Positions 34,962 to 43,383 of a stretch of 64,000 nt of DNA are shown piece by piece (the stretch's first letter is position 1; each line of letters begins with the position of its first letter). The position numbers and the translations under genes are program-made. The notes under the pieces were generated by a model that saw nothing but the letters and a program-made list of their open reading frames with translations, did no database searches and was not told the DNA's origin. This stretch comes from Oxalobacteraceae bacterium OTU3CAMAD1 (GTDB taxonomy: Bacteria; Pseudomonadota; Gammaproteobacteria; Burkholderiales; Burkholderiaceae_D), in NCBI GenBank assembly GCA_024123915.1, contig CP099650.1, positions 3,596,001 through 3,660,000 of the forward strand, read 5' to 3'.

Positions 34962-36632
34962 ATGAAACTGTTGCATTTGCTGCTGGCCATGCTGCTGCTG
35001 GCTGTACTTTTGCCGGCCGGCGCCGCCGGGCCCGTTATCAGCGGGGAGGATCTGATGCGGCGCGACGGCCGCATCTACCTGGCGCCGGACGCGGCTTTCC
35101 CAGCCTCCTACGGCGACATCGAACGCTGGCGCGGTGCCCGGGCGGCTGTGCCCAAGGTGAGCCTGTTCGGCGGCGCCTACTGGCTGGTGGCGGAGGTACG
35201 CAACGACAGCGCGGTGGAGGATTGGGTGCTGGCGCCGGGCAGCGTGCTGTTCGACCGCGCCGCGATCCGGGTATATGGAAGCGACGGCGGTATCCAGCGG
35301 CTGGAAACGGGCTACCGCGCCGATTACCAGTACGCGCTGCATTACGGCCGGCGCATCCGGCTGCCGCCCGGCGCCAGCGCCACCATCATCGAACGTATCG
35401 ACAGTCCCTTTTACCAGGCGCCGCCATCGTTGCGGCTGTTCACCGAACCCGAATACCGCCGGCTGACAACGCGGGAAAACGTGCTAATACTGGGCTCGTT
35501 GGGCGCGCTTGGCGCGCTGGCGGTGTTCAACCTGTTCGTCCACCTGATGAAGCCGGATCGCGCGACCTTCTTTTATTCGCTGTACCTGGTCGTCTACCTG
35601 ATCGCCTGGGCGCAGGAATTCCATCTGCCGGCGCATCTGCTGGGCTGGCACAACTTGCACTGGATCTACGTGCCGTTCTTTCTGATGGCGCTGCCCAACA
35701 CGGCGTTCTATGTCGAGTTCCTGCAACTGCGCCAGCACCATCCCCGCCTGGCCAGGATCAGCCGCATCAACTACGTGTTGCCGCTGCTGATGCTGCCCAG
35801 CACCGTGCTGGCGCTGCCGTACGCGCCGATACTGGCCACGCTGACCATCAGCGTATGGTTGTCGCTCGCGCTCACCTGCGGCATCGTCAGCCTGCGGGCC
35901 GGCAATCCGCTTGCGCGATACTACGTGCTGGCGTTTTGCGCGCTGATGGTGCCCGCCACGCTCATTCTACCGAGCAATTTCGGGCTGGTCGCGCCACCGG
36001 TCTACAACCCTGAATTGTTGACCCTGCTGGGCGGTACGCTGGAGGCGTTGCTGCTGGCCTTCGCGCTGGCCCACAAGCTGCGTTTGCTTGCCCGGGAAAA
36101 GGAGTTCGCGGTGCAACGGCTTAATCAATCCATCATCCTGGCCCATACCGACCACCTGACGGGAATCGCCAACCGCCACGCGTTCGATCAGCAACTGGCG
36201 TTGCGCTACGCGACCGAACACGGCGTCGGGGACGAGGAGGCCGGCCTGGCGCTGCTGCTGATCGACCTGGACGGCCTGAAAATGGTCAACGATCAAGATG
36301 GCCACGCGCGCGGCGACGCCTTGTTGCGCGACTTCGCCCAAGGCCTGAAGCAGATGCTGCGCGAGGACGTCGGCGTATTCCGTCTGGGCGGCGACGAGTT
36401 CACCATCCTGGCGGCGCGGCGCGACGTGGCCGACCTGCTGGCGTCGCTGCGGCGCCTGGAGGGGGCGTTGCGGCAGAAAAGTTATCCGCACGCCGGCGCC
36501 AGCGTGGGATGGGCGACGGCGGCCGAGTCGCCGTCGTCCGACGACATGTTGGCGCTGGCCGACGCGCGCATGTACGAGCACAAGAACTCGCGTCGCCGGT
36601 CACGCGCCAACGACGCGCTGGCGTCGTTGTAG
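34962..36632 (+). CDS. 7TMR-DISM membrane diguanylate cyclase (GGDEF)
   Basis: 556 residues from ATG 34962: signal peptide, a periplasmic 7TMR-DISM extracellular domain (about 25-170), seven transmembrane helices (about 180-380), then a GGDEF domain. The active motif LGGDEF is intact, so it should make c-di-GMP. The inhibitory I-site is degenerate: at the RxxD position the residues are REDV, with Val instead of Asp, so product inhibition may be lost. The periplasmic domain may bind a carbohydrate. An upstream in-frame ATG at 34941 is possible; neither has a clear ribosome site. Confidence 0.9.
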   Translation: MKLLHLLLAMLLLAVLLPAGAAGPVISGEDLMRRDGRIYLAPDAAFPASYGDIERWRGARAAVPKVSLFGGAYWLVAEVRNDSAVEDWVLAPGSVLFDRAAIRVYGSDGGIQRLETGYRADYQYALHYGRRIRLPPGASATIIERIDSPFYQAPPSLRLFTEPEYRRLTTRENVLILGSLGALGALAVFNLFVHLMKPDRATFFYSLYLVVYLIAWAQEFHLPAHLLGWHNLHWIYVPFFLMALPNTAFYVEFLQLRQHHPRLARISRINYVLPLLMLPSTVLALPYAPILATLTISVWLSLALTCGIVSLRAGNPLARYYVLAFCALMVPATLILPSNFGLVAPPVYNPELLTLLGGTLEALLLAFALAHKLRLLAREKEFAVQRLNQSIILAHTDHLTGIANRHAFDQQLALRYATEHGVGDEEAGLALLLIDLDGLKMVNDQDGHARGDALLRDFAQGLKQMLREDVGVFRLGGDEFTILAARRDVADLLASLRRLEGALRQKSYPHAGASVGWATAAESPSSDDMLALADARMYEHKNSRRRSRANDALASL

Positions 36633-36709
36633 CGTCTGCCCCTGAACGCGGCGACCCTGTTGCGTAAAATGTAAGATAATGCCCTTCGGATACAAACGAC
36701 CAGGGTTCT

Positions 36710-37912
36710 ATGAAAAACAGTACTGAGGGTGGCGACCACGGCTTGGCGCGTGCTTTGGGGGTGGTCTCGGGCTTCGCGCTGGCGGCGGTATTGATCAAAT
36801 TGAGCGCAGACACGTTAGGCCTCGGAAGCAGCAGCAATGCCGGCATCGGTATCATGTTTGCCGCGATCGGGTTTGGCGTGCCTTTGTTTCTGCTGACGCT
36901 CGGCATCACCATTTACCTCACCTATCGGGGCGCGATCAATGGCAGGTTGATGGCGGTCATGTGGTTGCCGTTCGTGGTGAGCCTTGCGATCCTGCCCGGT
37001 GCGGAATTCTTCAGCGCAAGGGAAAGGGAATCGTATGCCCGCAAGCATCCGGACGTGCGGGAAGTCCACGTCAATCTGACCGGGCGCGGCCTGCGCTTCG
37101 ATCCTGCGATCGGACCGCATCGGGAGATGGAGGGCAAGGATCCCGGCAGATTCCTGGAAGTGCGACGCGAGCCTACGGCCCATCGGGATGACCGGATGGC
37201 CGCCTACCGGGGCGTGTTGCTCGCGCCGGATTTCAATCGCATGCAGGTGATTTACGGTCCAGAGGAGCAAGGCGAAGCGGTGTCCGTGCCGGTGGCGATC
37301 GCTCCCACGCCTGCCGGCTGGGCGCCGTTTCTGCCCGAACTGGGCACCAGCTTGGCCAAGTTGCTGGTGCACTACTACTATCATTATCCAGACCGCGTGG
37401 AAGTGGCCAGCGCCATCGACTGGAACGACGGGAATACGCTCGAGTACGACAATGGCAAACCGGCCAGCGGTGTGTTCATCCACAATCTGACCGGTGAGAG
37501 TATTGTGCGGCTCGAGGTCAACGGGCAGGTGGTGCCTTTCTACGACGGTGTCGATCCGCTGCGCGCCAACTATTGCAACGTCAAGAGATCCTCGGCCGTG
37601 TTGAAACCGGGCGCCAGGTTGACGGTGCGCTGGCAAAGCCTGCAGTCCGCTCCGAAATGGAACGAAGCGACGCCGACGGTGCCGTCGTTCCGCAAGCCGG
37701 TTTCGGCGGGCGACAAGGTGACATCGACCTCGGTTCATTTGTTTCTTTATCCGGACGCTCGGATAACGGTGCAGCGCTCCCAGACGTTCGAGACCGCGTC
37801 GGGCCGAGGCGCGGTAAGGGCCAGCGCGGCGCTGCCGGCGTTCGATTCCGCGCCGGTGTGTGGCGACGCGGCACAGCAATATCCGCTAACGCTTGAGCGC
37901 ACTGCCGACTAG
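36710..37912 (+). CDS. Membrane-anchored protein of unknown function
   Basis: 400 residues. Three hydrophobic helices lie in the first 110 residues (about 12-32, 42-68, 78-100), followed by a large soluble domain, presumably periplasmic, with no motif I recognise; it contains beta-rich stretches such as ESIVRLEVNGQVVPF and two cysteines. AGGG precedes the ATG. It stands between the diguanylate cyclase and the convergent ClC gene. No function is proposed. Confidence 0.7.
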   Translation: MKNSTEGGDHGLARALGVVSGFALAAVLIKLSADTLGLGSSSNAGIGIMFAAIGFGVPLFLLTLGITIYLTYRGAINGRLMAVMWLPFVVSLAILPGAEFFSARERESYARKHPDVREVHVNLTGRGLRFDPAIGPHREMEGKDPGRFLEVRREPTAHRDDRMAAYRGVLLAPDFNRMQVIYGPEEQGEAVSVPVAIAPTPAGWAPFLPELGTSLAKLLVHYYYHYPDRVEVASAIDWNDGNTLEYDNGKPASGVFIHNLTGESIVRLEVNGQVVPFYDGVDPLRANYCNVKRSSAVLKPGARLTVRWQSLQSAPKWNEATPTVPSFRKPVSAGDKVTSTSVHLFLYPDARITVQRSQTFETASGRGAVRASAALPAFDSAPVCGDAAQQYPLTLERTAD

Positions 37913-37916
37913 GCCG

Positions 37917-39263
37917 TCATCCCTTGTGCTGCGATGGGAAAACCCGGCGCGGCGGCAACTGGATCATCGCCAGCGCCGTGTACAACGGCGGGCTGAGCAC
38001 GCGCGAGACGGTGCTGGCGATGACCGCGCAGGCCATCAGGCTTAGCACCATGCCGTGGCCATCGACCATTTCCATGACGATGATGAACGCCGTCAGTGGC
38101 GCCTGGGTCGCGGCGGCCAGGAAGCCGACCATGCCCAGCGCGATGACGGCCGGCGCATGCGGATAGCCGGTCAGCGCCGCCACGTCGTGTCCGAGCGCCG
38201 CGCCGATCGACAGCGACGGCGCGAAGATGCCGGCGGGAACACCGGACCAGGCGGTCAACCAGGTGGCGGTGAATTTGAACAGCGCGAACCCGGTCGGGAC
38301 GTGGCCGTTATTGTCGAGCAAGGCGCGTGTGGCGTCGTTGCCGCTGCCGTAGGTTGCGCCACCGGTGACGACCCCGATCAGCGCCACCGCCAGCCCGCAA
38401 CCGATGGCGAAGCGGATGGGAAATCGCTGCCGCCAGCGGCTGGGCCGGTCGGGCGAAGTGCCGCGCAGCGAGGCGAGCAGCAGGCGGGCGAACAGACCGC
38501 CGGCCAGCCCCGTGACCAGCGTCACCAGCAAGCCCGGCCCCAGCAGTGGCAGGCCGATCGGTCCCGGGTGGATGACGCCGAAATGGGTGCCGTTGCCATA
38601 CACCGAGACGGCGATCAGGCCGGCCAGCACGATGCCTGAGACGATCAGGCCGCTATTGCGTTGTTCGGGCGTGCGCGACAGTTCTTCGATGGCGAACATG
38701 ACGCCGGCCAGCGGCGTGTTGAACGCCGCCGCGATCCCGGCCGCGCCGCCCGCCACCAGCAGGGAATGGGCGCTCACGCCGCTGCCGCGCGGCAGCCAGC
38801 GGCGCGCGGCGAGCATGACGCCGGCGGCGATTTGCACCGACGGTCCCTCGCGCCCCAGCGACAGTCCGCCCAGCAGGCCGGCCGACGTCAGCCCGATCTT
38901 GGCAACGCTCAGCCGCAGCGAGACAAGCAGCGGCCGCCGGCCGCCGGACAGCTCCGGGTCGAGGGCGGCCATCACTTGCGGAATGCCGGAGCCGCCCGCG
39001 CCACGCGCATAGCGCCGCGTGAGCCAGACGATGACGCCGCAGCAGAGCGGTGTCCACAGCAGCGGCAGCCACCACGCCGCGCCGGCCAGTTGCAGGAAAA
39101 GGCCCAGCGCGCGTTCGGCCAGCCAGGTGAAGCCCACCACCACCAGGCCCGCGACTGCGGCCGCGCTCACCACCACGGTGCGCACCATCCACACCTGCGG
39201 CGAGGCGAACTCGCGCCGGAAGGCACTGCGCATGTCGTGCGGGGACTTGTCGGGCGGATGCAT
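37917..39263 (-). CDS. ClC-family chloride channel/transporter
   Basis: 448 residues with about ten to twelve membrane helices. All selectivity-filter motifs are visible: GSGIPQ, GREGPSVQ (with the gating Glu), and GVPAGIFAPSLSIGA. No C-terminal CBS pair is present. The intact gating Glu suits a Cl-/H+ antiporter, useful in acid or osmotic stress. It lies among other ion-homeostasis genes (BCCT, NhaA). Convergent with the unknown membrane protein, four bases apart. Confidence 0.92.
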   Translation of the reverse strand: MHPPDKSPHDMRSAFRREFASPQVWMVRTVVVSAAAVAGLVVVGFTWLAERALGLFLQLAGAAWWLPLLWTPLCCGVIVWLTRRYARGAGGSGIPQVMAALDPELSGGRRPLLVSLRLSVAKIGLTSAGLLGGLSLGREGPSVQIAAGVMLAARRWLPRGSGVSAHSLLVAGGAAGIAAAFNTPLAGVMFAIEELSRTPEQRNSGLIVSGIVLAGLIAVSVYGNGTHFGVIHPGPIGLPLLGPGLLVTLVTGLAGGLFARLLLASLRGTSPDRPSRWRQRFPIRFAIGCGLAVALIGVVTGGATYGSGNDATRALLDNNGHVPTGFALFKFTATWLTAWSGVPAGIFAPSLSIGAALGHDVAALTGYPHAPAVIALGMVGFLAAATQAPLTAFIIVMEMVDGHGMVLSLMACAVIASTVSRVLSPPLYTALAMIQLPPRRVFPSQHKG

Positions 39264-39361
39264 GGGGCCTACTCGGGAAACGGAAACCTATTATATATGC
39301 CGGGGAAGGGCAGCCGTGTCCGGCAGGATATATCCGCCGGACACCGGTGCTGTCTCTGTCC

Positions 39362-40879
39362 CTATTTGGACAACATCTCTCGCACCCGCTTGCGCATTTC
39401 GCGCTCGCGTTTGTTCTCGGCGTTCCAGTCTTCGCGCAGCGCGCGCCACAGCGCCACGACCATCAGCACAATCACGATGGCAAACGGCAGCGCGAACAGG
39501 ATGGTGGCGGTCTGCACCGCCTCCAGGCCGCCGGCGAGCAGCAGGCTGACGGCGATGCCCGCCACCAGCACGCCCCACAGCACCTTGACCTTGTTGGGCG
39601 GGTTGGGATTGCCATTGGTGCTCATCATCCCGAGCACGAGCACGGCGGAATCGCCCGAAGTAATAAAAAACACCAACACCAGCATGGTGGCGACCACCGA
39701 CATGATCAGGCCGAACGGCATGGCCGCGAACATGGCGAACAGCGCGGTCGCGACGTCGGCCTTGACCGCTTCGGACAGCGGCACGTGCTGCCAGATTTCC
39801 ATGTGCAGCGCGGTGCCGCCGAACACCGAGAACCAGACGAACGCCGCCAGCGACGGCGCGACCACGGTGCCGACGATAAACTCCCTGATCGTGCGGCCGC
39901 GCGAGACGCGGGCGATGAACAGGCCGACGAACGGCGACCAGGAGATCCACCACGCCCAGTAGAAAATCGTCCAGTTGCCGACCCATTCGCTGTCGCGGAA
40001 CGGCGTCGACCTCAGGCTCATGCGCACGATATCGGTCAGATAGCTGCCCAGCGTGTTGCTGAAGGTGTCGATGATCGCCACCGTCGGCCCCAGCACGAAC
40101 ACCGTGATGGCCAGCAGCACGGCCACGCCGATATTAAAGTTCGACAGATATTTGATGCCTTTTTCGACGCCCGTCACGGCCGACGTCATGAACACGGCGG
40201 CCGTCACCACGATGATGACGATCTGCCAGGTCTTGCTGACGTCGAGGCCGAAGACTGCGTGCATGCCGGTATTGATCTGCAGTGCGCCCACGCCCAGCGA
40301 TGCCGCCACGCCGAAGGCCGTCGCGACAATCGCCAGGCCGTTGAAGACGCCCGACAGCGACCGCACCCAGCGCCACGGCAGGCTGCCGGTCACGGTGCTG
40401 ATCATGGGAAGGCCGCCGCGCCGGTACTGGAAGAAAGCGATCGCCAGCGCCACGATGCTGTAGACCGCCCACGGGTGTATGCCCCAATGGAAGAAGACGT
40501 AGCGCATCGCCGCGTTCGCAGCCTCCGGCGTGCCGGCGGTGATTCCCGGTGGCGGCGTGACGTAATGGGAAACCGGTTCGGCCACGCCCCAGAACACGAG
40601 GCCGATGCCCATGCCGGCGGCGAACAACATCGCGAACCAGCTGCCGACGCTGAATTCCGGCTCGTCGTCCTCGTTACCCAGTTTGAGATTGCCGTAGCGG
40701 CTGAAGGCGACGTAAGCGGCGAAAAAGACCAGGCCGAGCACGACCCACAAATACAGCCAGCCGAAGTTTTTGGTCAGTAGCGACAGCGCGGCGCCGAATA
40801 CGGTGGACATCGTCGCGGGAGAGAAAATTCCCCACAAAACGACGAGCATGATTAAACATGCGGGGAATAAAATTTGCAT
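39362..40879 (-). CDS. BCCT-family glycine betaine/choline transporter
   Basis: 505 residues, twelve predicted helices. The family signature GMGIGLVFWGVAEP and the aromatic substrate box WAWWISWSPFVG are present. The cytoplasmic C-terminal tail is short (about 25 residues, basic), unlike the long osmosensory tail of BetT. It takes up betaine, choline or carnitine with Na+ or H+. AAGGAG lies just before the ATG. A 14-bp perfect palindrome at 40912-40925 sits in its promoter region. Confidence 0.93.
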   Translation of the reverse strand: MQILFPACLIMLVVLWGIFSPATMSTVFGAALSLLTKNFGWLYLWVVLGLVFFAAYVAFSRYGNLKLGNEDDEPEFSVGSWFAMLFAAGMGIGLVFWGVAEPVSHYVTPPPGITAGTPEAANAAMRYVFFHWGIHPWAVYSIVALAIAFFQYRRGGLPMISTVTGSLPWRWVRSLSGVFNGLAIVATAFGVAASLGVGALQINTGMHAVFGLDVSKTWQIVIIVVTAAVFMTSAVTGVEKGIKYLSNFNIGVAVLLAITVFVLGPTVAIIDTFSNTLGSYLTDIVRMSLRSTPFRDSEWVGNWTIFYWAWWISWSPFVGLFIARVSRGRTIREFIVGTVVAPSLAAFVWFSVFGGTALHMEIWQHVPLSEAVKADVATALFAMFAAMPFGLIMSVVATMLVLVFFITSGDSAVLVLGMMSTNGNPNPPNKVKVLWGVLVAGIAVSLLLAGGLEAVQTATILFALPFAIVIVLMVVALWRALREDWNAENKREREMRKRVREMLSK

Positions 40880-40911
40880 TGGAACTCCTTAACTCATGGC
40901 AAATTATACCG

Positions 40912-40925
40912 TAGCAAATTTGCTA
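40912..40925. promoter_or_regulatory. 14-bp palindrome upstream of the BCCT transporter gene
   Basis: TAGCAAATTTGCTA is perfectly self-complementary and lies 33 bases upstream of the BCCT start. It is a candidate operator for an osmotic or choline-responsive regulator not encoded here. Confidence 0.4.
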
Positions 40926-40987
40926 TTATTTTCAGGCGTGCGCCCATGCCGTGCGCCGCCGGTCGTTACCTTCTGTTATCATTGTGA

Positions 40988-41059
40988 TTGGGTGTCCACA
41001 CATGTCGTGTGGCAGGGAATGCGTCAGGTCGGGCCGCCGCGCGGTTTTTACGCGTCCTT
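40988..41059 (+). ncRNA. Candidate nhaA-I (Li+) riboswitch in the nhaA leader
   Basis: A compact structured leader ends at the nhaA ATG. GGGTGT can pair with ACGCGTCC; inside are a perfect hairpin CCACAC-ATGTC-GTGTGG (40996-41012), the run CAGGGAATGCGTCAGGTCGGG, noted here as positions 41013-41033, and a second hairpin CCGC-CGC-GCGG (41034-41044) followed by TTTTTACGCGTCC. This resembles, as I recall it, the nhaA-I motif reported upstream of nhaA genes. No Shine-Dalgarno sequence is present, consistent with an RNA-controlled start. Confidence 0.6.
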
Positions 41060-42235
41060 ATGAAAATCATTCCAACGCCTATCTCCAACACATTCAACCG
41101 TTTCGTCGAATCGGAAAAAGCCGGCGGCATCCTGCTGATCGCTTGCACCATCGTTTCCCTGTGCCTGGCCAACTCGCCGTTGGCCGAGCCCTATCTGCAT
41201 TTTTGGCACGTCAAGGTCGCCGGCCTGTCGGTGGAGTTGTGGATCAATGACGCCTTGATGGCCATCTTCTTCCTGCTGATCGGCCTCGAACTGGAGCGGG
41301 AAATCCACAACGGCGAGTTGTCGAGCATACGCAGCGCGTTGTTGCCGATGGTGGCGGCGGCCGGCGGCATCGTCGTGCCGGCCTTGTTCCACTTCCTGTT
41401 GAATGGCGGCACGCCGAGCCAGGCCGGCATGGGGATTCCCATGGCGACCGACATCGCCTTCGCGCTGGCCGTGCTGATGCTGCTTGGCAGCGCCGTGCCG
41501 ACCTCGCTAAAAGTGTTCCTGACGGCGCTGGCGGTCATGGACGATCTCGGCGCTATCATCGTCATCGCCGTCTTCTATACCTCGACCTTGGCGCCGCTCT
41601 ACCTGCTCGGCGCGCTGGTCGTGTTCGCCGGGCTGCTCTGCATGAACCGGGTGTTTCGCGTGCTCGCGCTCGCGCCGTATCTGGTCGGCGGCGCGCTCAT
41701 GTGGTTCTTGATGTTCAAGTCCGGCGTGCACGCCACCATCGCCGGCGTACTGCTGGCGTTCGCGATTCCCTATTCAGCAAAGGATGAGGACGCCGCTTCT
41801 CCTTCGCATCGCCTTGAGCACGCGCTGCACCTGCCGGTGGCGTTTGTCATCCTGCCGATCTTCGCGTTGGCGAATACCGGTATTGTCATCGGCGCCGGAT
41901 GGATGGGCGAGCTGCTGTCGTCCAATAGCGTCGGCATCCTTGCGGGACTGGTACTTGGCAAGCCGCTGGGCATCACGCTGGCGTGCCTGGCCGCGGTGGC
42001 GTTGGGCATCTGCACCTTGCCGGCGGACCTGAGATGGCGCCACGTGATCGGCGCCGGCCTGCTCGGCGGGATAGGATTTACGATGTCGATCTTTATCACC
42101 AACCTGGCGTTCAGCGACGATGCGGCGCTGATCAACGCGTCGAAGATGGCGATTTTGTTGGCCTCGCTCGTGGCCGGGATGGCGGGGTTTGTCTGGTTGA
42201 AGATGTTCGGCAAGCCGGTTGCCGAACATCCGTGA
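41060..42235 (+). CDS. nhaA: NhaA-type Na+(Li+)/H+ antiporter
   Basis: 391 residues, twelve helices. Family hallmarks are GLELEREIHNGEL, PMATDIAFALAVLM and the paired aspartates in ALAVMDDLGAIIVIAVFY that carry Na+ and H+. It exports Na+ or Li+ in exchange for protons and supports alkaline pH tolerance. There is no visible ribosome site before the ATG; a structured leader resembling the nhaA-I riboswitch lies directly upstream. Convergent with the MXKDX-repeat gene. Confidence 0.95.
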   Translation: MKIIPTPISNTFNRFVESEKAGGILLIACTIVSLCLANSPLAEPYLHFWHVKVAGLSVELWINDALMAIFFLLIGLELEREIHNGELSSIRSALLPMVAAAGGIVVPALFHFLLNGGTPSQAGMGIPMATDIAFALAVLMLLGSAVPTSLKVFLTALAVMDDLGAIIVIAVFYTSTLAPLYLLGALVVFAGLLCMNRVFRVLALAPYLVGGALMWFLMFKSGVHATIAGVLLAFAIPYSAKDEDAASPSHRLEHALHLPVAFVILPIFALANTGIVIGAGWMGELLSSNSVGILAGLVLGKPLGITLACLAAVALGICTLPADLRWRHVIGAGLLGGIGFTMSIFITNLAFSDDAALINASKMAILLASLVAGMAGFVWLKMFGKPVAEHP

Positions 42236-42242
42236 TGCGGAA

Positions 42243-42518
42243 TTACTTCTTCATCGCGTCTTTCGCCATGTCGTCCTTTTTCATGTCGTCTTTCTTCATC
42301 TCGTCCTTGGCCATGGCGTCCTTTTTCATGCCGTCCTTGGCCATTTTGTCCTGATGCATGGGTTTTTTCATGGCGTCCTTCTTCATGCCATCCTTCGCCA
42401 TGCCGTCCTTGCCCATGGCGTCCTTCGACATGTCGTCTTTTTTCATCGCGTCCTGGGCGTAGGAGGCGCCGGACATCATCAGGCAGGCGGCGAGCAGGGT
42501 GGTGGTCAGTTTGTTCAT
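42243..42518 (-). CDS. Secreted MXKDX pentapeptide-repeat protein
   Basis: 91 residues. A signal peptide ends near ASYAQ, then about 14 near-perfect pentapeptides of the form M-x-K-D-x (DAMKK, DDMSK, DGMAK and so on), highly charged and Met/Lys/Asp-rich. This matches the small penta-MXKDX family. Evenly spaced Met suggests a methionine-rich periplasmic scavenger or metal-binding polymer (inference). AAGGA precedes ATG 42518. It follows an MsrP-like methionine-sulfoxide-reductase gene in the SigF-type operon, which makes a methionine-oxidation link attractive. Confidence 0.8.
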   Translation of the reverse strand: MNKLTTTLLAACLMMSGASYAQDAMKKDDMSKDAMGKDGMAKDGMKKDAMKKPMHQDKMAKDGMKKDAMAKDEMKKDDMKKDDMAKDAMKK

Positions 42519-42532
42519 GGTGATTCCTTCTA

Positions 42533-42569
42533 GGTTTAACAACGGTTTTAACAACGGGTTTTAACAACG
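42533..42569. repeat. Three tandem copies of a GGTTTTAACAAC repeat
   Basis: Three consecutive units of 11 to 13 bases (GGTTTAACAAC, GGTTTTAACAAC, GGGTTTTAACAAC) lie in the leader of the MXKDX gene, just past the MsrP-like stop codon. They may be slippage products or a binding array. Confidence 0.7.
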
Positions 42570-42579
42570 TGATTGCAGG

Positions 42580-43365
42580 TCAGCTACCGCCGAACCAGTT
42601 ATACCCCTGGTCTTCCCAATAGCCGCCAGGGTGGGTATTCGTGACAAAAATGGCTTGTACGTGCTTGGGATTCTTGTAACCGAGCTTGGTCGGCATGCGC
42701 AGCTTCATCGGAAAGCCGTAGCGCGGTGGCAGCGGCCGGTCGTTAAAGCTGAGCGCCATCAGCGTTTGCGGATGCAGCGCGGTCGCCATGTCGATGCTGG
42801 TGTGGTAGTCGTCGCCGCATTTGAAACCGACGTATTTCGCGCTTAAATCGGCGCCGATGTGGCGCAGGAAGCGGGAGAAGGGCACGCCGCCCCACTTGCC
42901 GATCGCGCTCCAGCCTTCGACGCAGATGTGGCGTGTGACTTGCGATTGCTGCGGCAGCGCGCGCAACGCGCCCAGCGTCCACGGCTTGCGGTCGGCGACC
43001 ATGCCGCTGAGCTCCAGGCGCCAGTCGTCGCCGTCGATGTCGCGGATCTCGTCCTCGCCGTAGTAGGCGTTGAACGGAAACGGCTGCGTGATCATCGATT
43101 CCGGGTAGGTGGGCGCCAGCCGGGCGGGATCGAACAGCATCCCCTGGACGCGGTCGTTGAAGCGGGAAACCTGGTTCAGCGCCGCCTCGATGCTTTCCTC
43201 GCTGCCGAGGGAGCAACCGGTCAGCAAGGTCAATCCACCCAGGGTCACGCTGCGTTGCAGGAAGGCGCGGCGCGATGGCTCCGGCACCCGTGCGATGGCG
43301 TCGGCCAGCATCGCGGCGCCTTCGGTCGGCATTACGATCTCGCGTTTTTTGAAGAGTTTTATCAT
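42580..43365 (-). CDS. MsrP/YedY-like molybdopterin-dependent oxidoreductase
   Basis: 261 residues. The N terminus carries SRRAFLQRSVTLGGLTLLTGC, which combines a Tat-type RR motif with a possible lipobox Cys. The sulfite-oxidase-fold Mo-cofactor domain has its Cys ligand about 148 in HICVEGWS, and C-terminal GFPMKLRMPTKLGYKNPK is typical of this group. MsrP repairs methionine sulfoxide in periplasmic proteins using electrons from a membrane cytochrome. The gene follows a cytochrome b561-domain gene after 18 bases, the expected electron donor, in a SigF-type operon. Confidence 0.85.
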   Translation of the reverse strand: MIKLFKKREIVMPTEGAAMLADAIARVPEPSRRAFLQRSVTLGGLTLLTGCSLGSEESIEAALNQVSRFNDRVQGMLFDPARLAPTYPESMITQPFPFNAYYGEDEIRDIDGDDWRLELSGMVADRKPWTLGALRALPQQSQVTRHICVEGWSAIGKWGGVPFSRFLRHIGADLSAKYVGFKCGDDYHTSIDMATALHPQTLMALSFNDRPLPPRYGFPMKLRMPTKLGYKNPKHVQAIFVTNTHPGGYWEDQGYNWFGGS

Positions 43366-43383
43366 GGTGTGTCCAGTCGGCGA

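Noticed and set aside
42243..42518. Regular repeats resembling a small CRISPR array
   Set aside because: The 15-base periodicity encodes M-x-K-D-x pentapeptides in one open frame with a signal peptide; there are no spacers.
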